Source: an uncultured Polaribacter sp. (GTDB lineage Bacteria > Bacteroidota > Bacteroidia > Flavobacteriales > Flavobacteriaceae). From it: a DNA stretch of 64,000 bases. Location of the stretch: positions 81,957-145,956 of the forward strand of contig NZ_CANMVP010000012.1 in the NCBI RefSeq assembly GCF_947501385.1, read 5' to 3'. The translations under genes and the position numbers were made by a program. The notes under the pieces are model-generated. The model made no database searches. It was not told the origin of the DNA and saw only the letters and a list, made by a program, of their open reading frames with translations. Below, piece by piece: positions 27,257 through 35,260 of this stretch; within the stretch, counting starts at the first letter, position 1; every line of letters starts with the position of its first letter.

Positions 27257-27754
27257 ATGGATAAAAGATTAAAGAAATTCCCTCTTTTTATAAAAGCCCA
27301 AGAAATTTATGATTTGGTGCATAAAGTTTCGATATTAATTGAGGGCAATGAAGATAAAGATGATTTTGGAAATCATTTATTAGTTGAGTACAAAAAGCAA
27401 CTTCAAGAAAGTGCTTTACGAATCCCTGCAAAAATAGCAGGTGTTTTTAATGAAGATACTTTGTATGATTTTAAAATGGAAAATGCGACTATTATTAGAA
27501 AAGAAGCGCGCACAATTCTAGTAACAACTTCGGGTTTAAAGATGGCAGGCTTTAAAGAAATAGATTATTTAGATTTGATTCGTAATGAAATTGAAGAATT
27601 TAGAATTCTGTTTGCAGAATGGGTAAAAACATTCGATGAATGGAATTATAGTATTGATAGATGGGGTTTGTTTAATCCGCCAGGAGTAAACTATGACGAT
27701 TATGATATTGATGATGATTTGCCTTTTAACAATCCTTTTGATGATGAGGTTTGA
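27257..27754 (+). CDS. Conserved hypothetical, helical with acidic tail
   Basis: The 165-residue protein is not recognised as a named family. It looks mostly alpha-helical (residues 5-140), which recalls four-helix-bundle proteins. It ends in an acidic tail (YDDYDIDDDLPFNNPFDDE). No signal peptide or membrane segment is seen. A strong -7 box sits just before the ATG, and a dispersed repeat starts 5 bp after the stop. No operon partner is adjacent on this strand until YgiQ, which has its own promoter box. Confidence 0.8.
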   Translation: MDKRLKKFPLFIKAQEIYDLVHKVSILIEGNEDKDDFGNHLLVEYKKQLQESALRIPAKIAGVFNEDTLYDFKMENATIIRKEARTILVTTSGLKMAGFKEIDYLDLIRNEIEEFRILFAEWVKTFDEWNYSIDRWGLFNPPGVNYDDYDIDDDLPFNNPFDDEV

Positions 27755-27758
27755 TCTT

Positions 27759-27836
27759 CCTGCAAGGTTTCCAAAACCTTGTAGGTATAAATTTAGAGTT
27801 CCATTTTCCCTATATGTTAAAAGAAACCTTGCAGGA
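27759..27836. repeat. Second copy of the CCTGCAAGG repeat
   Basis: CCTGCAAGGTTTCC and AAACCTTGTAGGTAT form the same imperfect hairpin as at 18699, and AAACCTTGCAGGA closes the element. The internal part differs from the first copy while the ends are kept. Confidence 0.75.
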
Positions 27837-28014
27837 CTAGAGCTTTCCTTCCAAAAATATGCAATAAGTTGGCAAACAGCTTAGCCCTGATTGAACCTTT
27901 CGACTACGCTCAAGACAGGCTAATTGTTTGAGCTCTTTTTGAGGTACGAAAAAAAGCGAGTGTTGAAAGCAGGAAATAGCTTCAAAAAAACAATTTAATC
28001 CATTAAATTTCTTG

Positions 28015-28022
28015 TATTTTTG
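28015..28022 (+). promoter_or_regulatory. -7 box (TATTTTTG) of ygiQ-like gene
   Basis: A perfect TAnnTTTG box ends 6 nt before the chosen ATG at 28029. A start at the TTG at 28020 would lie within the box, which supports the ATG. Confidence 0.6.
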
Positions 28023-28028
28023 CAAACT

Positions 28029-29990
28029 ATGCAAGAAACGAATAAACATCAATTAACAGACTGGTTACCAACCACAAACAAGGAAGTAAAAATTCGTGGT
28101 TGGGAAGCATTAGATGTAATTCTATTTAGTGGAGATGCATATGTAGATCATCCATCATTTGGACCTGCAGTAATTGGACGAATTTTAGAAAGTTATGGTC
28201 TGCGTGTGGCGATTGTGCCACAGCCAAGTGTTACTGATAATTTGCAGGATTTTGAGAAATTAGGAAAACCAAGATTATTTTTTGGCTGTACAGGTGGTTG
28301 TATGGATCCGATGGTTTCTAACTACACTGCAAGTAAAAAAAGACGTGATAAAGATGCGTATACGCCAAATGGTGATAAGGGTTTTAGACCTGACTATGCA
28401 ACTTCTGTCTATTCAAAAATATTAAAAGAAAAGTTCCCAGAGGTTCCTGTTTTAATTGGCGGAATTGAAGCGTCATTAAGACGTGTAACACACTACGATT
28501 ATTGGTCTGATAAGCTGTTGCCAACTATTTTAGAAACCTCTAAAGCAGATATGTTGGTCTATGGAATGGGCGAACAACCTTTGCGAGAAATTGTAGCATT
28601 ATTGCAGAAAGGCGTTCCGTTTTCGAGCTTAAAAAACATCAAACAAACGGCTGTTTTAATAGACCAAAAGAAAGAAAAAATACCTGTTGTAAATGATTGG
28701 GAAGATGTAACAATCAATTCTCATAAAGCTTGTTTAGGCGATAAAAAAACATTTGCATCGAATTTTAAAACGATTGAACAAGAATCGAATAAATTAAAAG
28801 CAAGACGAATTTTGCAAGATGTGGAAGGAAAAACGTTGGTGATAAATCCGCCTTTCGCTACCATGACCGAAAAAGAAATTGATGGTTCTTTCGATTTGCC
28901 TTTTACCCGATTGCCACACCCAAAATATAACAAGCGTGGTCCTATTCCTGCGTTTGAAATGATAAAATTTTCGATCAATATTCACAGAGGGTGTTTTGGG
29001 GGTTGTAGCTTTTGTACAATTTCTGCACATCAAGGGAAATTTATTGCAAGCAGAAGTCAAGAATCTATTTTAAAAGAAGTAGATAAAGTGGCAAATATGC
29101 CCGATTTTAAAGGGTATTTATCTGATATTGGTGGTCCTTCTGCAAACATGTATCAGATGAAGGGTAAAGTACAAGCAATTTGCGACAAATGTGTGGCGCC
29201 AAGTTGTATTTCGCCAGTAATTTGTTCGAATTTAGATACTTCACATAAACCCTTAACGGAATTGTATCAAGCTGTTGATAAGCATCCAAAAATTAAAAAA
29301 TCGTTTATTGGAAGTGGCATTCGTCACGATATGTTGGTGCCTGAATTCAATAAAAATGCAGACCCAAAAGAATTGGATGCCTATACAGAAGAGGTAATGA
29401 CAAAACACGTTTCTGGACGATTAAAAGTGGCACCAGAGCATACATCAGATCCTGTATTAAAGTTGATGCGGAAACCATCTTTTACTTATTTTCATAAGTT
29501 TAAAGAACGTTTTGATAAAATTAATGTGAGGAAGAAATTGAACTTACAATTGATTCCGTATTTTATCTCAAGTCACCCAGCTAGTGAGGTAGAAGATATG
29601 GCGAATTTGGCCGCGGAAACCAAAGATATGGGTTTTCAGTTAGAGCAAGTACAAGGTTTTACACCAACACCAATGACGGTTGCTACGGTTATTTATTATT
29701 CTGGTTATCATCCTTATACTTTAAAACCAACAAAAACTCCGAAAACTAAAAAAGAGAAAGAAGACCAACACAAGTTTTTCTTTTGGTACAAAAAAGAAAA
29801 TAAAGATTGGATTAAAAATACCTTGAACAAAGTTGGAAGACAAGATTTGTTACAACGTTTATTACCAGAAAATAACTCTTGGAAAAAGAATAAAACCACT
29901 CATAAAACTGCGCAACATACTTTTGATGATACGATTCCGTTTAATAGAAGAAAGAAAAAGGTAAGTAGAGCTCCTAAAAAGAGGAGGTAG
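28029..29990 (+). CDS. YgiQ-family radical SAM protein
   Basis: The 653-residue protein belongs to the YgiQ family. An N-terminal domain of the UPF0313 type (VKIRGWEALDVILFSGDAYV) resembles a cobalamin-binding-like fold. The radical SAM core carries NIHRGCFGGCSFCTISAHQG with the CxxxCxxC cluster motif. A C-terminal extension (VQGFTPTPMTVATVIYYSGY and a basic tail rich in Lys and Arg) completes it. The chemical role of this family is not known. It is cytoplasmic and single, with its own promoter box. Length and motifs are complete. Confidence 0.93.
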   Translation: MQETNKHQLTDWLPTTNKEVKIRGWEALDVILFSGDAYVDHPSFGPAVIGRILESYGLRVAIVPQPSVTDNLQDFEKLGKPRLFFGCTGGCMDPMVSNYTASKKRRDKDAYTPNGDKGFRPDYATSVYSKILKEKFPEVPVLIGGIEASLRRVTHYDYWSDKLLPTILETSKADMLVYGMGEQPLREIVALLQKGVPFSSLKNIKQTAVLIDQKKEKIPVVNDWEDVTINSHKACLGDKKTFASNFKTIEQESNKLKARRILQDVEGKTLVINPPFATMTEKEIDGSFDLPFTRLPHPKYNKRGPIPAFEMIKFSINIHRGCFGGCSFCTISAHQGKFIASRSQESILKEVDKVANMPDFKGYLSDIGGPSANMYQMKGKVQAICDKCVAPSCISPVICSNLDTSHKPLTELYQAVDKHPKIKKSFIGSGIRHDMLVPEFNKNADPKELDAYTEEVMTKHVSGRLKVAPEHTSDPVLKLMRKPSFTYFHKFKERFDKINVRKKLNLQLIPYFISSHPASEVEDMANLAAETKDMGFQLEQVQGFTPTPMTVATVIYYSGYHPYTLKPTKTPKTKKEKEDQHKFFFWYKKENKDWIKNTLNKVGRQDLLQRLLPENNSWKKNKTTHKTAQHTFDDTIPFNRRKKKVSRAPKKRR

Positions 29991-30132
29991 TTTTATTTTT
30001 AATCTTTTCCCTAAAATCGCTGCTATTTCTTTTAATTTTTTGCGGCACTTTAAAATTTGGAAACCATTAGTTTGACAATGTTAATCTTCTTACAATACAT
30101 TAAAAGAATATTCAATCATAATTAAAACTAAT

Positions 30133-30191
30133 AATGTCAGGCTGAGCTTGTCGAAGTCTTTTGTAGATTTCGACACGCTCAATCTGACATT
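30133..30191. repeat. Inverted repeat, AATGTCAG...CTGACATT
   Basis: AATGTCAGGCTGAGCTTGTC pairs with the reverse TTTCGACACGCTCAATCTGACATT across a short loop (TTTTGT region). It is the full hairpin form of the TTGTCGAAG repeat also seen as a single arm at 20062. It could also stop transcription between the convergent YgiQ and hydrolase genes, though no T-run is clear. Confidence 0.65.
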
Positions 30192-30231
30192 TGGTTAAAC
30201 AATTGTATTTAGTTTACTGTATAATTTTCAA

Positions 30232-31122
30232 TTAATTTTTCAAATGCTCATTAAAAAAAGCAATGGTTCTTTCCCAAGACAAATCTGCAGCTGCTTTGTC
30301 AAAACGTGGCGTAGTATTGTTATGAAAACCATGGTTTACATCAGCATAAAAATGTGCTTCATGTTCAATATTATTCGCTTTTAAAACTTTTTCAAAAGCA
30401 GGCCAACCTGCATTTACTCTTTTGTCTAAACCAGCATATTGCAATAACAAAGGTGCTTTAATTTTTAAGGCTTCTTCATTAGAAGGCTGTCTTCCATAAT
30501 AAGGAACTGCTGCTGCTAAATCAGGAAGTTTTACCGCCATCATATTCGAAATCCAACCACCAAAACAAAAACCAACAACACCTACTTTTCCGTTACAGTC
30601 TTTATGGTTTTTTAGATACTTGTACCCAGCAATAAAATCTTCTAACATTTCATTCCTGTCTCTTTTTCTTTGCATTGCTCTACCATCATCATCATTTCCT
30701 GGATAACCACCCAAAGGCGATAATGCATCTGGAGCTAAGGTTACAAAGCCTTCTAGCGCTGCTCTTCTGCCAACATCTTCTATGTACGGATTTAAACCTC
30801 TATTTTCATGCACCACAATAATTCCGGGTAATTTTTCTTTTCGATCTTTTAAAATAGAAAATAGACCTTTCATTTTTAGTCCGCCTTTTGGTGAAGCATA
30901 GTTAACCATTTCTGATCTTAATTTTGGGTCATCTGGCTGAACTATAATCGAATCCTTATAATTTGGAGAAATAAAACTTAACAAAGAAGATACTGTAATT
31001 GCACCTACTGCATATAAAGAAAGTTTTTGTAAAAACTCTTTTCGATCTATTTTGTTATGGGCATAATCATCATATAAATCGAATACTTCTTGGCTAATGT
31101 CTTCTTTTTTAAGTGTTTTCAT
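30232..31122 (-). CDS. Dienelactone hydrolase family protein
   Basis: The start is the ATG at 31122 (MKTLKKEDISQEVFDLYDDY); an earlier in-frame start at 31155 adds eleven residues with no support. The 296-residue protein has a helical N-terminal stretch, one hydrophobic segment at about residues 38-56, then the DLH domain. This carries VVHENRGLNPYIEDVGRR, a Cys nucleophile in GFCFGGW and His in DVNHGFHN. The family splits cyclic lactones or related esters. The hydrophobic segment may anchor it or be a Tat-like signal. It ends the minus-strand group that also contains the PAS protein and sigma factor. Confidence 0.9.
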   Translation of the reverse strand: MKTLKKEDISQEVFDLYDDYAHNKIDRKEFLQKLSLYAVGAITVSSLLSFISPNYKDSIIVQPDDPKLRSEMVNYASPKGGLKMKGLFSILKDRKEKLPGIIVVHENRGLNPYIEDVGRRAALEGFVTLAPDALSPLGGYPGNDDDGRAMQRKRDRNEMLEDFIAGYKYLKNHKDCNGKVGVVGFCFGGWISNMMAVKLPDLAAAVPYYGRQPSNEEALKIKAPLLLQYAGLDKRVNAGWPAFEKVLKANNIEHEAHFYADVNHGFHNNTTPRFDKAAADLSWERTIAFFNEHLKN

Positions 31123-31208
31123 TGCGTAATTATTTAAGGATTTAAAGCAAAGCATTTAAACCCATCTAAGTTACAAAAAATAATAATAGGTATAATGTTA
31201 CTAACTTT

Positions 31209-31787
31209 TTAGGTCTCAAAAGACACTACCTTCTTTTCTAAAGCGATGTAGTGAGTCGTTTTTTCTGAAAAAAGAGGGAAAATTTTCAACTCACATGTAT
31301 ACGGAGTTTTATTTTTCTTATAATTGATAACAACGTCCTGAAACGGCGTATCATTTGCTATTTTTTTTCGGATTCTTTTTTTCGCTTCGAGAGAAGTGTT
31401 TTCACCTTGAAGGAAATAAGGCGATTTTTTTAACGCAAAACTTTTATGATACCCCGTCATTTTAGAAAATCCATCATTTACCCAAACAATTTTTTGGTTG
31501 ATGTCTGTAATTACAATGGCATCAAATTCTTGATCGTTAAACAGTTTATCAAAATTATTTTTCCAATTAAATTTACAGGCTAAACCTTTTACATGATTGA
31601 TATCGTTTTCTAAATCAAGAAATTCCATTTCTGAAGAAAAATAATTATTGTAAAAATCGAAACTAATTAGTGGTGATTTTATAGATACATTTGGAGTCAA
31701 TAAATCTTTGATAGCTTCGTATTCTGATGTTTCTTGAGATGAAAGAAATACATCTAAACACATCATATTTGCAAGGTTGTTTTTCAT
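31209..31787 (-). CDS. Stand-alone PAS protein, LOV-like but without the photoactive Cys
   Basis: The 192-residue cytoplasmic protein has an uncharacterised N-terminal half and a PAS domain at about 95-190 (DAIVITDINQKIVWVNDGFS, MTGYHKSFALKKSPYFLQG, NTSLEAKKRIRKKI). The FLQG block and what follows resemble LOV-type flavin PAS domains. The residue normally Cys in the GRNCRFLQG block is Pro here, so a flavin-cysteinyl adduct is not expected. No output domain is fused, so it would act by protein contact. It has a TAGCTTCG -7-like box on the minus strand and lies 82 bp after the SigZ-like gene. Confidence 0.85.
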   Translation of the reverse strand: MKNNLANMMCLDVFLSSQETSEYEAIKDLLTPNVSIKSPLISFDFYNNYFSSEMEFLDLENDINHVKGLACKFNWKNNFDKLFNDQEFDAIVITDINQKIVWVNDGFSKMTGYHKSFALKKSPYFLQGENTSLEAKKRIRKKIANDTPFQDVVINYKKNKTPYTCELKIFPLFSEKTTHYIALEKKVVSFET

Positions 31788-31816
31788 CGAAAAGAATTTG
31801 TTTAAGATTTATAAAG

Positions 31817-31824
31817 CGAAGCTA
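31817..31824 (-). promoter_or_regulatory. -7-like box (TAGCTTCG) for PAS gene
   Basis: On the minus strand, TAGCTTCG fits TAnnTT(T/C)G and lies 30 nt before the ATG at 31787. Confidence 0.4.
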
Positions 31825-31868
31825 ACATAAATATATTTATACAGAAACAATTGAAAATTAAAACTTTG

Positions 31869-32429
31869 TTAATTACAGATGTTGCAGTCTTCTTTGTCTT
31901 GAATTTCGCCCACTAAATCTCCCTTTTTATTCACTATAAACCCACAACAGTCTATAAAACCTTGCGAAATTAATTTCCTTCCACGCTGAATTTGAGATTT
32001 GGTTGTCGATAAAGTCTGGTTTAATTGATTGGCGACTTCTTGCTGTTTGAAGCCTTTGATGTCTGAAAGAAAAAGTGGGTCGCGGTATTTCTTTGGCAAC
32101 GTTTTAAGAATCTCTTGTAAACAATCTTGTTCTGTATGTGTATGCTCTAAAATAGCAGTTTCCGATTTATAAAACCTGTCTGATGCATTTAGGTTAGCAA
32201 TTTCAACCGTTTTGTTGTTTGCTCTCCAGTAATTTAAAACCGAATTCCTTGCCACCGAAAAACACCAAGCTTTTAGTTTAGAAACCTCTTTTAAAGTATG
32301 CATTTTTGTATGAATTTTGATAAAAGTATCCTGCAAAATATCATCGGCAATCGTTGGGTTTTTAACTTTACTGATGATAAATGTTTTTAAATCTTTAGAA
32401 TATAAATCCCAAATTTGGTTTGTCGTCAT
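31869..32429 (-). CDS. sigZ: SigZ-type RNA polymerase sigma factor
   Basis: The 186-residue protein is an ECF-like sigma factor. Region 2 is at about residues 10-75 (DLKTFIISKVKNPTIADDIL, TFIKIHTKMHTL, LKAWCFSVARNSVLNYWRAN). Region 4 is at about 105-155 (LPKKYRDPLFLSDIKGFKQQ, TTKSQIQRGRKLI). The tail after region 4 is cysteine-rich: DCC at 160-162 and CNIC at 182-185. This matches the SigZ group, which carries similar C-terminal cysteines. A thiol- or metal-sensitive control of activity is inferred. It lies 72 bp downstream of a cysteine-rich peptide gene on the same strand and upstream of the PAS protein. No anti-sigma gene is adjacent. Confidence 0.88.
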   Translation of the reverse strand: MTTNQIWDLYSKDLKTFIISKVKNPTIADDILQDTFIKIHTKMHTLKEVSKLKAWCFSVARNSVLNYWRANNKTVEIANLNASDRFYKSETAILEHTHTEQDCLQEILKTLPKKYRDPLFLSDIKGFKQQEVANQLNQTLSTTKSQIQRGRKLISQGFIDCCGFIVNKKGDLVGEIQDKEDCNICN

Positions 32430-32448
32430 AAGAGTTATTTATAATTCG

Positions 32449-32501
32449 AGGAACTGAAATGAATTCAGTTCCTGATAAAAGATACTGAAATAAGTTCAGT
32501 A
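32449..32501. repeat. Two tandem hairpins between peptide gene and sigZ
   Basis: AGGAACTGAA-ATGAA-TTCAGTTCCT (10-bp perfect arms, 32449-32473) is followed by TACTGAA-ATAAG-TTCAGTA (32483-32501). Both share the CTGAA/TTCAG core. They separate the cysteine-rich peptide from the sigma factor and could attenuate or stabilise the shared transcript. They may equally be dispersed repeats of the CTGAA...TTCAG type. Confidence 0.7.
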
Positions 32502-32606
32502 CTAGCAATTACAATTGCTACAAGTGCAATCCGTACAGGTACAATTTTTACAATCTCCAGTTTTACAAACTTCACAATTACAAGTGCATTCATTTTTAGT
32601 TATCAT
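32502..32606 (-). CDS. 34-residue metallothionein-like cysteine-rich peptide
   Basis: The frame from ATG 32606 to TAG 32502 encodes 34 residues with 11 cysteines. It starts MITKNECTCNCEVCK and ends CTCTDCTCSNCNC. Cysteines are in CxC and CxxC spacing, as in metallothioneins, and Asn, Thr, Asp and Lys fill the gaps. It is too short for most gene finders. Binding of thiophilic metals such as Zn, Cu, Cd or As(III) is a reasonable inference. It precedes the SigZ-like gene, whose own tail has CC and CxxC, and has a perfect inverted repeat in front. A similarity to a known bacterial family was not established. Confidence 0.7.
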   Translation of the reverse strand: MITKNECTCNCEVCKTGDCKNCTCTDCTCSNCNC

Positions 32607-32618
32607 GATCGTTTTATT

Positions 32619-32642
32619 TAATGTTCACCTAATAGAACATTA
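32619..32642. promoter_or_regulatory. Perfect 8-bp inverted repeat (TAATGTTC-N8-GAACATTA), candidate operator
   Basis: The arms are exact and the 8-nt spacer gives a 24-bp site, suited to a dimeric regulator. It sits 12 bp before the start of the cysteine-rich peptide on the minus strand. No T-run follows, so it is not a terminator. It may also fold as an RNA hairpin in the leader. Confidence 0.55.
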
Positions 32643-32719
32643 AGTTACGAAAAAGATGCAAATAAATGAGATTATTTGTAAATCGTGTTTAAAATTTTTC
32701 TTACATCAAATGATATCTT

Positions 32720-32727
32720 TATGTTTG
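32720..32727 (+). promoter_or_regulatory. -7 box (TATGTTTG)
   Basis: A perfect TAnnTTTG box 15 nt before the ATG of the small lipoprotein gene at 32743. Confidence 0.5.
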
Positions 32728-32742
32728 TAGTCAAAAAAAACG

Positions 32743-33369
32743 ATGAAAAAACAGCTTCTTTTACTAGTTATTATTACAATTCTGGTTACTTCTTGCAAAG
32801 TTTCTAGACAATATGTTCAACACATCTCTAAAAAAGCAGACATTGTAGCACCAAAAACAAAAAATGTAATAGTAATCGCTACAGAAGAGGTTACTGTAAA
32901 TGAATTTAAAAAAACATTTGAAAAAAACTTTGCTGAGAAGAGAGATTTTTCTTTAAATTATTTGAACGAATTTTCTGAAAAATTAAGTGCGAGTTATTTG
33001 TATGCTGACGTGTCTATTGATACTAAGAATTCAACCTACGCTTCCGTAAATAAAGAAAATGCAGATTATGTAATTCATTTTTCAAACTTTGAAATCACAA
33101 ATAGAGTAGAGTGGAGAAATACAGGAGGTATGGGCATGAATGGAGTAGGGGGAATGCAAACAACTTCTGTAGAGTATTGTATTATTAATGTAAAGGTAGA
33201 GATTTATGATGCAAAAAAGAATAGAGAAGTTCTAGATTTTGTTTCTATAGGTGAAAAAGCTGTTTTTTTATTCAACTTTACAAAAACACTTCAAGAAGCA
33301 AAAGAAAGATCTATTGATCATATCATTAATTATTTGAAATCTGGAAAAACGGAATACAAGAAATATTAA
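32743..33369 (+). CDS. Lipoprotein of unknown function
   Basis: The 208-residue protein has a lipoprotein signal (TILVTSCK, Cys about 18). The mature part is not a family I recognise. It contains ADYVIHFSNFEITNRVEWRN, a glycine/methionine-rich loop (TGGMGMNGVGGMQTT) and a mixed helix/strand C-terminus. It stands alone between the cysteine-rich peptide locus (divergent) and a large repeat region. No obvious partner is seen. Confidence 0.75.
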   Translation: MKKQLLLLVIITILVTSCKVSRQYVQHISKKADIVAPKTKNVIVIATEEVTVNEFKKTFEKNFAEKRDFSLNYLNEFSEKLSASYLYADVSIDTKNSTYASVNKENADYVIHFSNFEITNRVEWRNTGGMGMNGVGGMQTTSVEYCIINVKVEIYDAKKNREVLDFVSIGEKAVFLFNFTKTLQEAKERSIDHIINYLKSGKTEYKKY

Positions 33370-33524
33370 TTTTTATAAATACATCATAAGGCTGTCTGAA
33401 AAGTAACTCATGTACATTCAAGACCTGAGAAAAAAATGATCAAGCGGTAGGAATGACGTAAAATAAATATCTGTAAGCATCTGTTCGAGCGTTCCGTATT
33501 CGGAAGATAAAGACTAAGTATTAC

Positions 33525-33699
33525 CTGTTGTGCATTTTGATAAATTCTGTCAATTCGAGTGAATTTCACGATTGAAATAAGTGAAATTTGTATCGAGAAT
33601 AAGAATTTTCGTTTCTAAACTAGTTCTCGATACGATTTTTTTTATCAAAAATCACTCGAACTGACATTTTGGAATACATTTAACTCAAAATGCACAACG
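33525..33699. repeat. Nested palindromic repeat element
   Basis: The 463-bp gap 33370-33832 has no gene. It holds an element with outer arms GTTGTGCATTTTGA (33527-33540) and TCAAAATGCACAAC (33684-33697). Inner arms are TTCGAGTGA...TATCGAGAA (about 33548-33600) and TTCTCGATA...TCACTCGAA (about 33621-33660). A similar TCGAGTGA repeat is widespread in flavobacterial genomes. Confidence 0.65.
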
Positions 33700-33745
33700 G
33701 GTTAAGTATTATAAAATCAATTAATTAAATAATTGGGAAAATGGT

Positions 33746-33786
33746 AGCGGAGTCGAGAACTTATTTAAGAACTTTTCGACTCCGCT
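33746..33786. repeat. Inverted repeat AGCGGAGTCGA...TCGACTCCGCT
   Basis: Eleven-bp perfect arms with a 19-nt loop. The GCGGAGTCGAG core is also present inside the mutase coding region at 37289-37300. Confidence 0.7.
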
Positions 33787-33832
33787 GAAGGGCAAAAAAA
33801 AAAGTTATTTAAAGCTTTTTAGACAACCCGAT

Positions 33833-34444
33833 TTAATCTTTATTTAACTCTTCCATGTCATTTATTAAATCGTTTAATCTTTGTAATTGATTTCCATAAA
33901 CTAATTTAGTGGTCAATTTGTAAATTAATATTCCTAAAAAGGATATTAGTATTGCAAAAGCTACAACTCCTAAAAATAGATTTAGAGGTTCTATTTTATC
34001 CATCATACTAGTGTACATTTCTGTATTTCTGAAAAACAACCAATATCCAGGAATGACAACTAATGGAAAACCAAAACCTAATAACTTTGTTGTAGCAGCA
34101 ATAATTTTTTTAATCGCAATTCTGTAGGCTTTTAAATATTGATAATTATCATTTATTATAGGAATATTCTCAAGATTTTTTAGCATTTTTTTATTTAAAA
34201 AGTACATAGCAATCATTAAACTCATGCCATATAATCCTAAAAGAATATATCCAAATAAACTAAAAATTATTCCAAAAAATGCAGCAATATAAAGCACACT
34301 TTTATTGTCTTTAGAATATGTATGTTTTATTTTTTCTAACAAAAGATCAGATTTCTTATTGTAGAGGTTAACCACTTTTGGTATTTGTAATTTTTCGGTA
34401 TTCATAAATCCTTTAATCCAAATGTTTTCAATTGATTTTTCCAT
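33833..34444 (-). CDS. Membrane protein coupled to ECF sigma factor
   Basis: The 203-residue protein has an N-terminal soluble part (about 50 residues) and four hydrophobic segments near 48-65, 68-86, 120-140 and 155-178. It ends with a soluble coiled-coil-like tail (LQRLNDLINDMEELNKD). I do not recognise the family. Its start overlaps the end of the sigma factor gene by 17 bp, so the two are coupled. That arrangement is often seen for sigma factors and membrane proteins that hold them inactive, but no anti-sigma domain motif is visible. Confidence 0.8.
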   Translation of the reverse strand: MEKSIENIWIKGFMNTEKLQIPKVVNLYNKKSDLLLEKIKHTYSKDNKSVLYIAAFFGIIFSLFGYILLGLYGMSLMIAMYFLNKKMLKNLENIPIINDNYQYLKAYRIAIKKIIAATTKLLGFGFPLVVIPGYWLFFRNTEMYTSMMDKIEPLNLFLGVVAFAILISFLGILIYKLTTKLVYGNQLQRLNDLINDMEELNKD

Positions 34445-34910
34445 CTAATAATTTTTTTAATTGTTTTTTTATTCTGTTGATGCGTACAGCAATATTATTA
34501 GGACTAGTACCAATAATAGCTGCAATTTCTTTATGTGAATTTTCTTCTAAATGCAATAAAATAATAGCTCTATCGATTTCAGATAGTTTTTTGATAGCTG
34601 CATATAATAAATTTAAATCTTCATTCTCAAAGGCTTTGTTGTCTTCTAAAGCTTCGTTTCTAATTTCTTGAGAATAGCCTCTTTTTCTTTTTTTCTTTAC
34701 TAGTGTTAAACAAACGTTTAGTGTAACTCTGTAAATCCAAGTAGACCATTTAGATTTTCCTTGGAAAGCATTTCTACTTTTCCATATTTGTAAACAAGCC
34801 TCTTGATAAAAATCCTCAAAATCTTCTTGAGAATCTGTGTATGCTCTGCATATTTTAATAATAATTCCCGAGTGTGGAACTATCGATGTTGTATAAAAAT
34901 CGTTGCTCAA
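34428..34910 (-). CDS. ECF sigma factor
   Basis: The product (160 residues from a TTG at 34910) is a sigma-70 ECF protein. Region 2 is QEDFEDFYQEACLQIWKSRN and STWIYRVTLNVCLTL; region 4 is LSEIDRAIILLHLEENSHKE and IGTSPNNIAVRINRIKKQL. The reading frame is open to a GTG at 35024 (198 residues), but that stretch enters the repeat at 35010-35177 and has no ATG anywhere. The TTG at 34910 follows a TACTTTTG box. The start is therefore uncertain. It precedes the membrane protein by overlap and probably controls both. Confidence 0.85.
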   Translation of the reverse strand: MSNDFYTTSIVPHSGIIIKICRAYTDSQEDFEDFYQEACLQIWKSRNAFQGKSKWSTWIYRVTLNVCLTLVKKKRKRGYSQEIRNEALEDNKAFENEDLNLLYAAIKKLSEIDRAIILLHLEENSHKEIAAIIGTSPNNIAVRINRIKKQLKKLLDGKIN

Positions 34911-34942
34911 AATTATATTTTCTTGATTAGTATTCTGATTCT

Positions 34943-34950
34943 CAAAAGTA
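34943..34950 (-). promoter_or_regulatory. -7 box (TACTTTTG) inside the open frame of the sigma gene
   Basis: On the minus strand TACTTTTG is a perfect TAnnTTTG box 33 nt before the TTG at 34910. If used, the longer frame to 35024 is not translated. Confidence 0.4.
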
Positions 34951-35009
34951 TTACAAAGAATTTTATTTTTTTTTAAATAAATTGAAACTACCTGACTGTT
35001 GCAGGCAGA

Positions 35010-35177
35010 TTTCCAGCTTTCCACTGTATCTTTTTGTAAAAAATAAAAAGGATGTCGTTTCTCCCGAAATTTCGGAAGTGGGTTAAACTAGTTTAGAATC
35101 CAATTGATTTCAAGAAGGAAATCGCTATTTAAATAAAAAAAGACCCTTCAGGTTTTAAAAATCTGAAGGGTCTGAAT
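35010..35177. repeat. Composite dispersed repeat with AGACCCTTCAG hairpin
   Basis: TTTCCAGCTTTCCACTGTAT, then AAAAAGGATGTCGTTTCTCC, then GGGTTAAACTAGTTT and finally AGACCCTTCAG-N11-CTGAAGGGTCT. The order of blocks matches 26963-27208. Confidence 0.7.
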
Positions 35178-35260
35178 ATTAAATTCTAGATGAATTTAAA
35201 ACACCGCTAAAAAGCGTCATTAGCGATTTAAATATTTTTTTCGTAAAAATTGATTCTCTG

